A stretch of DNA of 64,000 nucleotides from Streptomyces avicenniae. GTDB taxonomy: Bacteria; Actinomycetota; Actinomycetes; Streptomycetales; Streptomycetaceae. The position numbers were made by a program, and so were the translations under genes. This document shows, piece by piece, positions 16,946 through 24,676 of the stretch. Where the stretch lies: contig NZ_JOEK01000002.1 in NCBI RefSeq assembly GCF_000719135.1, positions 372,001 to 436,000 of the forward strand, read 5' to 3'. Positions within the stretch are counted from its first letter, which is position 1. Each line of letters starts with the position of its first letter. The notes beneath the pieces were generated by a model. It did no database searches and was not told the DNA's origin. It saw only the letters and a program-made list of their open reading frames with translations.

Positions 16946-18154
16946 GTGGCATCGGAGATCATCAACCCGCGAACCGAGGAGCCGGGGACGGGAGAGCCCA
17001 CGGCGGCTCCCGACCCGGCGTTCGAACTGCACCGCGGCGGCAAGATGGCCGTCCGGGCGACCGTCCCGGTCCGGGACGCGGCCGATCTGTCCCTCGCCTA
17101 CACACCCGGCGTCGCCCGCGTCTGCGCCGCCATCGCCGAACGGCCCGAGCTGGTCGATGAGTACACCTGGAAGGCGCGGACGGTCGCGGTCGTGACCGAC
17201 GGCAGCGCCGTGCTGGGCCTCGGCGACATCGGCCCCGAGGCGTCGCTGCCCGTGATGGAGGGCAAGGCGATCCTCTTCAAGCAGTTCGGCGACGTGGACG
17301 CCGTGCCGGTCGCGCTGGACTGCCGCGACCCGGACGAGATCGTCGAGACGGTCGCGCGCCTCGCCCCGTCGTTCGGCGGCATCAACCTGGAGGACATCTC
17401 GGCGCCGCGCTGCTTCGAGATCGAGCGCAAGCTCCAGGAGCGCCTGAACATCCCCGTCTTCCACGACGACCAGCACGGCACCGCCGTCGTCACCCTGGCG
17501 GCGCTGCGCAACGCCGCCCGCCTCACCGGCCGCGCCCTCGCGGACCTGCGGGTCGTCATCTCGGGCGCCGGGGCGGCCGGGGCGGCCATCGCCCGCATCC
17601 TGCTCGGCGCGGGCGTCCTCGACGTCGTGGTCTGCGACCGCGGGGGCGTCGTGTCGGCGGACCGCACCGACCTGAACGAGGCGAAGCGCGAGCTGGCCGC
17701 GCTCACCAACCCGGCGGGGCGCACCGGCACGCTGGCCGACGCGCTGGCCGGGGCGGACGTGTTCGTCGGCGTCAGCGGCGGCACGGTGCCCGAGGCCGCC
17801 GTCGCGACGATGGCGCCCGGCGCGTTCGTCTTCGCCATGGCCAACCCGGACCCGGAGATCCACCCGGAGGTGGCCGCGCGGTACGCGGCGGTCGTCGCCA
17901 CCGGGCGCAGCGACTTCCCGAACCAGATCAACAACGTCCTCGCGTTCCCGGGCATCTTCGCCGGGGCGCTGCGCGTGCGCGCGACGCGCATCACCGAGGG
18001 CATGAAGCTGGCCGCGGCCGAGGCGCTCGCGGCGGTCGTCGCCGACGAGCTGTCACCCGAACGGGTGATTCCGTCGCCGTTCGACCCGCGTGTCGCCCCC
18101 GCGGTGGCCGACGCGGTGGCGAAGGCCGCCATCTCGGAGGGCGTCACCCGCTGA
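16946..18154 (+). CDS. NAD(P)-dependent malic enzyme
   Basis: A 402-residue short-form malic enzyme that oxidatively decarboxylates malate to pyruvate. The N-terminal signature is LSLAYTPGVARVC. The catalytic Lys is in MEGKAILFKQFGDVDAVPVAL, and the metal ligands are in NLEDISAPRCFEIE and FHDDQHGTA. The Rossmann motif is [21 protein letters not shown]. Length and motifs fit the about 400-residue bacterial family that lacks the C-terminal phosphotransacetylase domain. GTG start behind AAGGGG. It is monocistronic, ending at a strong hairpin. In Streptomyces such enzymes link the TCA cycle to pyruvate and NADPH supply for lipids. Confidence 0.96.
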   Translation: MASEIINPRTEEPGTGEPTAAPDPAFELHRGGKMAVRATVPVRDAADLSLAYTPGVARVCAAIAERPELVDEYTWKARTVAVVTDGSAVLGLGDIGPEASLPVMEGKAILFKQFGDVDAVPVALDCRDPDEIVETVARLAPSFGGINLEDISAPRCFEIERKLQERLNIPVFHDDQHGTAVVTLAALRNAARLTGRALADLRVVISGAGAAGAAIARILLGAGVLDVVVCDRGGVVSADRTDLNEAKRELAALTNPAGRTGTLADALAGADVFVGVSGGTVPEAAVATMAPGAFVFAMANPDPEIHPEVAARYAAVVATGRSDFPNQINNVLAFPGIFAGALRVRATRITEGMKLAAAEALAAVVADELSPERVIPSPFDPRVAPAVADAVAKAAISEGVTR

Positions 18155-18159
18155 CGGCG

Positions 18160-18203
18160 CGCGCGCCCGGCCCGTCCCGTGCGGGGAGCGGGCCGGGCGC
18201 GCG
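18160..18203. terminator. bidirectional terminator between malic enzyme and the methyltransferase
   Basis: A 15-bp perfect GC stem (arms 18160-18174 and 18189-18203) around a 14-nt loop that can itself pair. It begins 5 nt after the malic enzyme stop and ends 3 nt before the convergent methyltransferase stop, so it can serve both. There is no T-tract, as is usual in Streptomyces. Confidence 0.8.
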
Positions 18204-18206
18204 GGC

Positions 18207-18986
18207 TCAGCGCAGCGCCAGGACCAGGGCGTCCGTCAGCGACGCCCACGCGGGCCGCGCCTCGGCGAAGCCCGCGTCGCGCAGGGCCCGCGCGTGCCAG
18301 TCGGGGGTGTGGACGTGCCCGTCCCCCGTGTGTCCCGAGATCGGGTCCCCGAGGAGGGCGAAGCGTTCCCTCACGACGTCGGCCAGTTCCGGCGCGGCGG
18401 CGGCGTGCGTCCACCAGCCCGCCCAGTCGAGGACGCCCGCGGCCTTCTCACCGGCCTGCCGCTCCTGCTCGAACGCCTGCCACGCCGCGTTGATGCGCGG
18501 GGTGGCGGGGTCGGGCATGTGGTCGGCGTTCAGGAAGACGCCGCCGGGCCTGACGAGTCCGGCGAGCCGCCCGTACAGCGTCCGCAGCGGCTCCTCGGCG
18601 AGCCAGTGGAGGGCGGTGGCCGTGACGACGGCGTCGTACGCGTCGTACGGGAGCGCGTCGGGCCAGTCGGGGGCGGTGAGGTCGGCGGCGACGAACGTCA
18701 CGCGGTCGTCGCCCGCGAAGGTGCCGCGCGCGATGGTCAGCAGCGCGGGGTCGAGGTCGATGCCCGTGACCACCGCCCCCGGCAGCCGCGCCAGCAGCCG
18801 CCGGGTGATGCTGCCCGTCCCGCACGCCAGGTCGAGGACGCGCGGGCGGTCCCCGGCGTGCGCCCGCACCACGTCCAGCATCACGCGGAACCGCTCCTCG
18901 CGGTCCGGGAGATACCACGCCTGCTGCCGGTCCCAGCTGTCCTGCCAGCCCTGCCAGTCCGTCATGCCCCTCATCCACCCGTCCAT
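18207..18986 (-). CDS. class I SAM-dependent methyltransferase
   Basis: A protein of about 259 residues with motif I VLDLACGTGSITRRLL, motif II VTGIDLDPALLTIAR, post-II VTFVAADLTAPDWPD and VVTATALHWL before the C-terminal half. These fit the trans-aconitate/Tam-like Methyltransf_11/25 group. Three in-frame ATGs lie close together (18965, 18974, 18986). The outermost has the best GGTGGGTGCGG lead, but the innermost is also possible. It is divergent from the CGNR regulator. Substrate unknown. Confidence 0.88.
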   Translation of the reverse strand: MDGWMRGMTDWQGWQDSWDRQQAWYLPDREERFRVMLDVVRAHAGDRPRVLDLACGTGSITRRLLARLPGAVVTGIDLDPALLTIARGTFAGDDRVTFVAADLTAPDWPDALPYDAYDAVVTATALHWLAEEPLRTLYGRLAGLVRPGGVFLNADHMPDPATPRINAAWQAFEQERQAGEKAAGVLDWAGWWTHAAAAPELADVVRERFALLGDPISGHTGDGHVHTPDWHARALRDAGFAEARPAWASLTDALVLALR

Positions 18987-19076
18987 GTCACCGCACCCAC
19001 CAGGTAATGGCTCACCCGCGAATGCGACCCTTACCAGTACAGTGTGGACCCTAAGGCGCTTCCGTAAGGAACACAA

Positions 19077-19697
19077 GTGGAACTCACCTATTACGCCGAC
19101 TTGGCCGTGCGGCTCGTCAACACCGAGGAACCGCTCCGCGGGACGGACAGCCTCACCAGCGTGGAGGCGGTACGCGCGCTGTTCGGCCCCACGCAGCAGG
19201 TCGCGCGGCGCGCCGGTGACGCGGACGTGACGCGCCTGCGCGGCGTCAGGGCCCGCCTGCGCGCCGTCTTCACGGCGGCGGCGGACGGGGACGAGGTGAC
19301 CGCCGTTGACCTGCTCAACGCGCTGCTGCTCGAATACCCGGCGAGCCCGCAGATCTCGGGCCACGACATGCTGGACGAGCAGGGCCGCCCGCGCTGGCAC
19401 CTGCACCTCGCAGAACACCCGTCGAGCGCCACGGCCGGGTACGCGGCCATCGCCTGCATGGGGCTCGCGTTCCAGGTCACCGACCTGGGCGTGGACCGCC
19501 TCGGCATCTGCGAGGCCGACCGCTGCCGGAACGCCTATATCGACACATCGACCAACCGGTCACGGCGCTACTGCTCGGACCGCTGCGCGACGCGCGCGAA
19601 CGTCGCCGCCTACCGGGCCCGCAAGCGCCGCGAGCGCGCCGCCAGCGGCAGCACGGCAGTCGGCAGCCAGGCGAGCACGGACAGCGGCGAGCGCTGA
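19077..19697 (+). CDS. CGNR zinc-finger protein with ABATE domain
   Basis: A 206-residue protein. The N-terminal ABATE-like half starts MELTYYADLAVRLVNT. Near residues 145-185 is the CGNR zinc finger: CEADRCRNAYIDTSTNRSRRYCSDRCATRANVAAYRARKR has the four cysteines and the basic tail that contacts DNA. GTG start with AAGGA 7 nt upstream. The family is thought to be stress-related transcription regulators in actinobacteria. The last 88 nt overlap the convergent sodX gene, so its Ser/Gly-rich tail and the sodX C-terminus share DNA on opposite strands. Confidence 0.9.
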   Translation: MELTYYADLAVRLVNTEEPLRGTDSLTSVEAVRALFGPTQQVARRAGDADVTRLRGVRARLRAVFTAAADGDEVTAVDLLNALLLEYPASPQISGHDMLDEQGRPRWHLHLAEHPSSATAGYAAIACMGLAFQVTDLGVDRLGICEADRCRNAYIDTSTNRSRRYCSDRCATRANVAAYRARKRRERAASGSTAVGSQASTDSGER

Positions 19698-19993
19698 TGC
19701 CGCAGCGGCAGCCGCAGCCGCAGCAGGGCCCGTGCGACGACGAGCGCGTCGGGGACCACGCCGAACTCGCGGCTGTCGTTGGTCACCAGCGGGTTGTCCC
19801 CCTCGACCCACCAGCCGCCCGACCGGCGCTCGGCCGCCCGCTTCACGATCAGGAGGTCCTGCTGGAGCGGATGGCGCACGACGATCACGTGCCCGGGGCG
19901 CACGCGCGCGCCGTGCCCGAGCAGCAGCCGGTCCCCCGGCCGCAGCGTCGGCAGCATCGAGGGGTTGTAGACATCCGCCAGCCCGAGCCTCAT
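19610..19993 (-). CDS. sodX: nickel superoxide dismutase maturation protease (S26 family)
   Basis: A 127-residue S26 signal-peptidase-like protease. The Ser nucleophile is in NPSMLPTLRPGDRLLLGHGA, and the Lys general base is in LLIVKRAAERRSGGWW, followed by VEGDNPLVTNDSREFG. It should remove the N-terminal propeptide of Ni-SOD so that His1 can bind nickel. The ATG is preferred because GGAAGGA lies 5 nt upstream. Longer in-frame starts are not needed. It is divergent from sodN across about 170 nt, the standard sodX-sodN pairing in Streptomyces. It has no classical leader, as expected for cytosolic processing. Its 3' end overlaps the CGNR gene. Confidence 0.93.
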   Translation of the reverse strand: MRLGLADVYNPSMLPTLRPGDRLLLGHGARVRPGHVIVVRHPLQQDLLIVKRAAERRSGGWWVEGDNPLVTNDSREFGVVPDALVVARALLRLRLPLRHQRSPLSVLAWLPTAVLPLAARSRRLRAR

Positions 19994-20167
19994 CACGTTC
20001 CTTCCGTCGCCCGGCCATCGGCCGGTCTCGCCCGTCGGCCGACGGTCGGGTGACCCCCCGGACTTTCGTCCTAGGCCCCGCCATCGGCACCGGGTCGGCC
20101 AGGAAAACCGCCCCTGCACGGAGTAGTGTCACCCGTGAGAAGACGATCACGAGGAAGGACAGCTTCC

Positions 20168-20563
20168 ATGCTTTCCCGCCTGTTTGCCCCCACGGTGAAG
20201 GTCAGCGCCCACTGCGACCTTCCGTGCGGTGTCTACGACCCCGCGCAGGCCCGTATCGAGGCGGAGTCCGTCAAGGCCGTCCAGGAGAAGTACCAGGCCA
20301 ACGACGACCCGCACTTCCGGGCGCGCGCGACCGTCATCAAGGAGGAGCGGGCCGAGCTGGCCAAGCACCACGTGTCGGTCCTGTGGAGCGACTACTTCAA
20401 GCCCCCGCACTTCGAGAAGTACCCGGAGCTGCACCAGCTGGTGAACGAGACCCTGAAGGCGCTCAGCGCCGCCAAGGCCTCCACCGACCCGGCGACGGGC
20501 CAGAAGGCGCTCGACTACATCGCCCAGATCGACAAGATCTTCTGGGAGACCAAGAAGGCGTGA
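20168..20563 (+). CDS. sodN: nickel-type superoxide dismutase
   Basis: A 131-residue Ni-SOD precursor. A 14-residue propeptide (MLSRLFAPTVKVSA) is followed by the nickel hook HCDLPCGVYDP: His15, Cys16 and Cys20 become His1, Cys2 and Cys6 after cleavage. The remainder is the four-helix bundle (KAVQEKYQAN, HHVSVLWSDYFKPPHFEKYPEL). It is a cytosolic homohexamer that dismutates superoxide. GGAAGG lies about 9 nt before the ATG. It is likely nickel-responsive as in S. coelicolor, but I could not identify a Nur box with confidence. It ends before a 13-bp terminator. Confidence 0.98.
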   Translation: MLSRLFAPTVKVSAHCDLPCGVYDPAQARIEAESVKAVQEKYQANDDPHFRARATVIKEERAELAKHHVSVLWSDYFKPPHFEKYPELHQLVNETLKALSAAKASTDPATGQKALDYIAQIDKIFWETKKA

Positions 20564-20721
20564 CACGGGAGCGTTCCGGTTCGCCCTGGAACGCGTATGC
20601 CCCGCTGGTGCGCGCGTGGATCGATGTGGCTCTGGGCGGTGAGAGTGGATCGGGGCGGATCAATTCCTTGATCGTCTCCCATCGGTCTCCCATCTTCCAT
20701 ACGGTGACCTGGGCAAAGAGT

Positions 20722-20752
20722 GCGGCCCCCTCCCAGTTCGGGAGGGGGCCGC
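20722..20752. terminator. strong hairpin terminator downstream of sodN
   Basis: Perfect 13-bp stem GCGGCCCCCTCCC / GGGAGGGGGCCGC with a 5-nt loop, 158 nt past the sodN stop. I see no gene between sodN and this hairpin, nor between it and the end of the opposing zinc-ribbon gene (about 160 nt). Confidence 0.85.
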
Positions 20753-20913
20753 TTCGTGCCGGGGTGACAGGGGGCCAGTCCTGCGGTTCCGACACGTTCG
20801 GGTGCGCCCGGACGCATTTGGGCAAGCGCTCGATGTACAGGTCGGTGGAAGGGTGACGGCACGGGCGTGAGCGGCGGCGCCCCCGGCACGGGCCACGGAG
20901 ACGCCGCCGGCCT

Positions 20914-21330
20914 TCAGGGGCCGCCGTCCGGTACCGGAGTGAGGCCGTCCGGCGCAACGGCGGCCCACAGGGACACCACCGCTGCCTGCGCGGTCACCGC
21001 CGCGATGCCCCGGCGCCGGTCGTCCACCGCGCGCGACGCGGCGACCGCAGCGGCGGGGAACAGCCGGTCGGCGATGGGCCGGAGTTGCGGCGCGTCACCC
21101 AGATCGGCGAGCCGGGCCACCAACTCGTGCGGCACGACCTCGGGCCAATGGTGCAGCCCGCCCCAGGAGTTCGACGCCTGGGCCACGAGCGGCACGAGCC
21201 GTTGCTCGATCCGGCAGTTCTTGCACGCGTAGGAGGACCAGCCGGGCCCGGAGCCGGACGCGACCTCGGCCACCGCTACGAGGCCGCCGTCATGCCGCTC
21301 GCAGTACATGCAGCGCGGGAGAAGGCTCAC
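20914..21330 (-). CDS. zinc-ribbon hypothetical protein downstream of an XRE regulator
   Basis: A protein of about 138 residues with a CxxC...CxxC zinc ribbon at the N-terminus (RCMYCERHDGG, then YACKNCRIEQRLVPL), followed by a helical Ala-rich half with no motif I know. The GTG start overlaps the stop of the preceding 62-codon ORF (GTGA), indicating translational coupling in an XRE-62aa-this-gene operon. I recall similar small zinc-ribbon proteins beside Streptomyces XRE/flavoprotein pairs, but no function is established. Confidence 0.7.
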   Translation of the reverse strand: MSLLPRCMYCERHDGGLVAVAEVASGSGPGWSSYACKNCRIEQRLVPLVAQASNSWGGLHHWPEVVPHELVARLADLGDAPQLRPIADRLFPAAAVAASRAVDDRRRGIAAVTAQAAVVSLWAAVAPDGLTPVPDGGP

Positions 21331-21515
21331 CGCTCCGCCTCGCCGTCGGACTCGGGTTCGGGGGGCGGCTCGGCCTGCCACGAGTACCGCCGTCGCAGTG
21401 GGCCCTCCCGGCCGGTGATGACGGTGACCTCCGGATCCGGGTCGCGGATCGGCGCGGGCTCCGGTGGGCGAGCGGACTGGAACATGGGGACCCCCGACGC
21501 TGGTGGATCTGTCAT
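21327..21515 (-). CDS. 62-residue hypothetical protein in the XRE operon
   Basis: A Pro/Glu-rich 62-residue ORF (MTDPPASGVPMFQSARPPEP ... RRRYSWQAEPPPEPES) with no recognised domain. Support comes from context: it lies 51 nt after the XRE stop, and its own stop overlaps the next start by 4 nt. No strong ribosome binding site is visible. It appears intrinsically disordered, with a single aromatic motif (RRRYSW). A real gene is likely but not certain. Confidence 0.55.
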   Translation of the reverse strand: MTDPPASGVPMFQSARPPEPAPIRDPDPEVTVITGREGPLRRRYSWQAEPPPEPESDGEAER

Positions 21516-21547
21516 CCACGAGCGTCGCCGCCGCGAGGTCCCTCAAC

Positions 21548-21565
21548 TGTCACCAAGCGGTGACA
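21548..21565. promoter_or_regulatory. short perfect inverted repeat after the XRE stop codon
   Basis: TGTCACC-AAGC-GGTGACA, a 7-bp perfect palindrome with a 4-nt loop, 1 nt beyond the XRE stop and 32 nt before the 62-residue ORF. It could be an operator, an RNA hairpin that tunes expression of the two small downstream genes, or chance. Confidence 0.4.
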
Positions 21566-21566
21566 C

Positions 21567-22748
21567 TCAGGCGCCGACCCACGCCGCCATCCGGGAAAGC
21601 GCGTCCGGGGAGGTGCGGCGCACGTGCAGCAGGCCGCGCACCGTCTCCCGCACGCGCGGGTGATGCCGGGTCTGCTGCGGGGCAAGGCTGCGGGCAACTG
21701 TCAGTGAGGTGAGCGCGGCGTCCGTCCGGCCGGTCTCCAACTCGGCGCGCGCTTGGTCCACAAGGTGCGCGGCACGCCGGGAGGCGGCCCAGCCGCGCGG
21801 CGGGTGGACCGCACGGGCGACGGTGTACGCGGCGTCGTACTGCCGCAACTCCAGCCGAGCAAACGTCTCGTGCACGGCGATGTTCGCCGGACCGAAGCTG
21901 AGCCAGTGCGCGCTGCTCTCCCCTGTACGAGCGGCGACCTCGCGCGCCGCGCTCAGGTGCTCGTCCGTCCCCGCCGGGTCGTCGGCCCGCGCGGACAGGA
22001 TCGCGGCACCGAGGTGCAGCTGCCCGCCTACCGCCAAGGCGTCCGGGTCGCCGTCCGCCGAAGCGAGGATGCGATGGCCCTCGGCGACCATCGCGAGGCC
22101 GATGCTGTGCCGGGCCTGCTTCGACCGGTAGGCGAGGGCTCGCTTGTACTGCCGCACGGCGGCGAGCACCGGGTCCCCGGCGCACTCCGCTGCCCGACCC
22201 ATCCTGTCAAGCGCCACACAGGCGAGATCGTGTCGGCCGACCTTCGTCGCCACGTCGGCCGCCGAGCGGCAGACGGAGGCCAGTGCCCGCCACAGGTCGC
22301 CATCCGGCCGGACCTGGCTGAGGACCATGAGGTCGGTCAGGAGACTCGGCAGCCCGGCTGCCGCCTGGTGCAGGCGCGCGGCCCGCACGTCGCGGCACAG
22401 CGCGTCGGCAGCGGTCTGCGCCGCTGCCCCGGTCATCTGCGGCTCGTAGATGCCGGAGGGCAGGTCGTACAGATCCAGCGCCTCGCGGATCGGGCGCACG
22501 AGTGCGTCCACGCGGTCAGGATGCAGAGAATGCGCGGAGTGTCCCGTCAGAGCAGTGATGGGGATGTCCAGCGCACGCGCGACCGCCGCGACGAGCTGTG
22601 GCGACGGTCGCTTGTGCCCGGCTTCGGCATGCCTCAACATCGAATAGCTGTATGGGATGCGCTGGGCGAGGCCGTGCTGGGTGAGACCTGCGCGCTTGCG
22701 GTGGGCGGCGATCCGTGCGCCAGTGCTGGTGTCGTCTCGGTCGGGCAT
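21567..22748 (-). CDS. XRE-family regulator with TPR-like sensor domain
   Basis: A 393-residue protein. Residues about 8-65 are a Cro/C1 helix-turn-helix (GARIAAHRKRAGLTQHGLAQRI, then MLRHAEAGHKRPSPQLVAAVARALD). The rest is a run of helical pairs rich in Ala/Leu resembling TPRs (ACVALDRMGRAAECAGDPVLAAVRQYKRALAYR; HETFARLELRQYDAAYTVARA). This architecture is abundant in Streptomyces and may sense a peptide or metabolite through the TPRs. The ATG is chosen from its fit to the HTH. It diverges from the flavoprotein gene across 87 nt, a recurrent pairing, so it probably controls that gene as well as its own operon. Confidence 0.92.
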   Translation of the reverse strand: MPDRDDTSTGARIAAHRKRAGLTQHGLAQRIPYSYSMLRHAEAGHKRPSPQLVAAVARALDIPITALTGHSAHSLHPDRVDALVRPIREALDLYDLPSGIYEPQMTGAAAQTAADALCRDVRAARLHQAAAGLPSLLTDLMVLSQVRPDGDLWRALASVCRSAADVATKVGRHDLACVALDRMGRAAECAGDPVLAAVRQYKRALAYRSKQARHSIGLAMVAEGHRILASADGDPDALAVGGQLHLGAAILSARADDPAGTDEHLSAAREVAARTGESSAHWLSFGPANIAVHETFARLELRQYDAAYTVARAVHPPRGWAASRRAAHLVDQARAELETGRTDAALTSLTVARSLAPQQTRHHPRVRETVRGLLHVRRTSPDALSRMAAWVGA

Positions 22749-22835
22749 ACCGGCTCCCCTCGGTCGTGCAGCCACTCGGACGGTACCCGCGCCCCGCCGG
22801 GTCGGGGGCGGTCGTGCGTGTGGTGCACTCTCCCC

Positions 22836-23372
22836 ATGGACCGTGTGCTGTACCTCCTCGCCTGTGCTGCCCCGCCCGTGCAGCACCTGGACCGGCCGGT
22901 GAGGGATGCGGGGGCGCGCGGTTGGGACGTCTGTGTCGGACTGACGCCGACCGCCGCCGAGTGGACGGCTGATCAGCACGCCGAATGGGAGGAACTGACA
23001 GGGCATCCCCTGCGGGTTCGACCGCGACTGCCCGGTGCGCCGTCGGACGGCTGGCCGCCCGCCACCGTCACCGTGCTCGCCCCGGCAACGCTGAACACGG
23101 TCAACGCGATCGCCTTGGGCCTCACTCCGACGTGGGTCGCGGCCAACGCGTGCGAGGCCATCGGGAAGCAGCGCCCGCTCGTGGTGATGCCGTGCGTGAA
23201 CAGCGCCTACGCGACACATCCGCAATTCGCCCGATCTGTCGAGACGCTGCGCGCTGCGGGGGCGCCGGTCCTGCTGGGCAAGGACGGGTTCGTGCCGAAC
23301 GAGCCCGGCCAAGGCCGCCCCGAGGAGTACCCCTGGCACCTCGCTCTCGACGCCGCCGATGAGGCGCTGTAG
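22836..23372 (+). CDS. flavoprotein, phosphopantothenoylcysteine decarboxylase-like
   Basis: A 178-residue protein of the flavoprotein (HFCD) fold. The start is VLYLLACAAPPVQHL, the middle has TVTVLAPATLNTVNAIALGLTPTWVAANACEAIG with the conserved PAT/N motif, and the C-terminal part is LVVMPCVNSAYATHPQFARSVETLRAAGAPVLL. The length fits single-domain FMN enzymes such as the epidermin decarboxylase EpiD. It is divergent from the XRE gene and monocistronic. It could act as an FMN-dependent decarboxylase or reductase on an unknown substrate. The repeated XRE-flavoprotein pairing in Streptomyces suggests a shared pathway. Confidence 0.88.
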   Translation: MDRVLYLLACAAPPVQHLDRPVRDAGARGWDVCVGLTPTAAEWTADQHAEWEELTGHPLRVRPRLPGAPSDGWPPATVTVLAPATLNTVNAIALGLTPTWVAANACEAIGKQRPLVVMPCVNSAYATHPQFARSVETLRAAGAPVLLGKDGFVPNEPGQGRPEEYPWHLALDAADEAL

Positions 23373-23412
23373 CGCCCGCTCAGCCAGCGATCACGGCGAG
23401 CCAGCATGCTCC

Positions 23413-23562
23413 CTACGCCTCCGTGACCAGGCTGCTCGGCCCCTCCGCGAGGATCGGCAGGACGGCGGCGATCTCCGCGACCGACCACGGCTCCCCGGGC
23501 CCGGCCGGGTCCCGGAGCGCGGCGACGGCCGCGACGTCGTCGTCCAGCGGCGGCGCGTGCAC
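23413..23562 (-). CDS. possible 49-residue ORF between converging genes
   Basis: The gap between the flavoprotein and KilAC genes contains a 50-codon GTG frame on the minus strand. It encodes an acidic, Streptomyces-like peptide (HAPPLDDDVAAVAALRDP ... WSVAEIAAVLPILAEG). The frame is open further upstream without a better start, so it could be the remnant of a longer gene. No good ribosome binding site is present, and the KilAC terminator lies just upstream. Weak candidate. Confidence 0.25.
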   Translation of the reverse strand: MHAPPLDDDVAAVAALRDPAGPGEPWSVAEIAAVLPILAEGPSSLVTEA

Positions 23563-23600
23563 GGTCGGCCATGCTCCGCAGCATCGCACGGGCGCGACGA

Positions 23601-23632
23601 AAAGCCCCGCCCGCCCGAAGGAGGACGGGGCG
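23601..23632 (-). terminator. terminator of the KilAC-domain gene
   Basis: On the minus strand, GCCCCGTCC and GGGCGGGGC-type arms form a GC stem followed by TTTT, 18 nt after the stop of the KilAC gene. A T-run is unusual for this genome and resembles a phage-type intrinsic terminator. Confidence 0.7.
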
Positions 23633-23649
23633 TTCGTCGTGGGTCAAGG

Positions 23650-24465
23650 TCAGGCGGCTACGGCGCCCACCCCCAGGCGGTCGGCAAGCCAGTCCATGCC
23701 CTTGGCGGTGAAGAAGGTCTGTTCCACCATCTGGTAGCCCGCCTGGACGAACTTGACGTCCGCCCTGTCCGCCTTGAGGTGCGTCTCATACGGCAGTCGG
23801 GGGTTCTGGGTCTGAAGGAACTTGATGTCCTCGCGGCGCAGCAGTTCCATGAACTTCGTCCGGCCGAGACCGCCGGTGACATGCCTGAACGCCTTCGCGG
23901 CGGCGTTCATATCGATCAGGCCCTCCGAGTTGCAGAATGCATCCCACTTCCCGGCCTTCGGCTTGGCGACCTCCAGCTCCTTCTCGGTCTGGACGAGCCG
24001 GAGCGCGGTGGCCTGGAGGATGTTCGCCATCTCCAGGACGCCGCTGGAGGTGGTGATGTCCGGGACGCGGGGCGCGGTCTCGGCCTCGCGGGTCTTCACC
24101 GCGAAGTAGGTCTTCGCGGCGGCGACCTGCGGCTTGCGCCCGTCCCCGGCCAGGGCAACCTGGTAGGCCCCGAAGCGCGTCAGCCGGTAGTCCTTGACCT
24201 CCTGGTGCCCCCAACGCCCGCCGGACATCACTTTGCGGGCACCCGCAAAGTGATCAAGCGGGTGGATGCCCGACGCCTCGACGGTCTCCATCGCCCGGTT
24301 GATGGTGTCCTCGAACTGCCGCCACCGCTCGTAGCCCATGAGCTGCTGGAGGTCACGGGCAGACCAACGCTCCCGGCCCTTCTCGTCCAGCAGCATGATC
24401 TGATCAAACGGGCTACCCCCACTGTTGCCTCCGGGGGGCAGCGCGATACGCTGCATTTCACTCAT
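23650..24465 (-). CDS. DinD-like/BRO N-terminal protein with phage antirepressor KilAC domain
   Basis: A 271-residue protein in two parts. Residues about 20-130 look like the DinD/BRO-type N-terminus (LLDEKGRERWSARDLQQLMGYERWRQFEDTINRA; RLTRFGAYQVALAGDGRK). The C-terminal 100 residues are a KilAC antirepressor domain (LIDMNAAAKAFRHVTGGLGRTKFMELLRREDIKFLQ; YQMVEQTFFTAKGMDWLADRLG). Such proteins are typical of phages but also occur as isolated genes in Streptomyces chromosomes. ATG start with a weak GTGAG. A promoter-like TTGAGT-N16-TACTCT lies upstream. No other phage genes are visible, so it is a solitary element or relic. It may regulate, or be regulated with, the adjacent RloAB-like pair. 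Confidence 0.88.
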   Translation of the reverse strand: MSEMQRIALPPGGNSGGSPFDQIMLLDEKGRERWSARDLQQLMGYERWRQFEDTINRAMETVEASGIHPLDHFAGARKVMSGGRWGHQEVKDYRLTRFGAYQVALAGDGRKPQVAAAKTYFAVKTREAETAPRVPDITTSSGVLEMANILQATALRLVQTEKELEVAKPKAGKWDAFCNSEGLIDMNAAAKAFRHVTGGLGRTKFMELLRREDIKFLQTQNPRLPYETHLKADRADVKFVQAGYQMVEQTFFTAKGMDWLADRLGVGAVAA

Positions 24466-24636
24466 CAAATCTCACTTTCATGTCTCTGCCCTCGGCGGCT
24501 GCAACCGCGCGGGGGCATAATTCTCCGACCCGGATCACTGTTCGACCCGGGTCCGCTCAGAGTACCCTGCGCCACCTTCAACTCAAGCGGAGCCAGGCGC
24601 AGTTCCTTCACGCCAGACCCACACATATGACGGACC

Positions 24637-24667
24637 GCCCCCGCCCGGCACGAAGCCGGACGGGGGC
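24637..24667 (-). terminator. terminator of the RloB-like gene
   Basis: Stem GCCCCCGCCCGGC / GCCGGACGGGGGC (12 of 13 pairs) with an ACGAA loop, 10 nt beyond the RloB stop. The 170 nt from here to the KilAC start hold the KilAC promoter region and nothing else recognised. Confidence 0.75.
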
Positions 24668-24676
24668 GTTGGTCTG

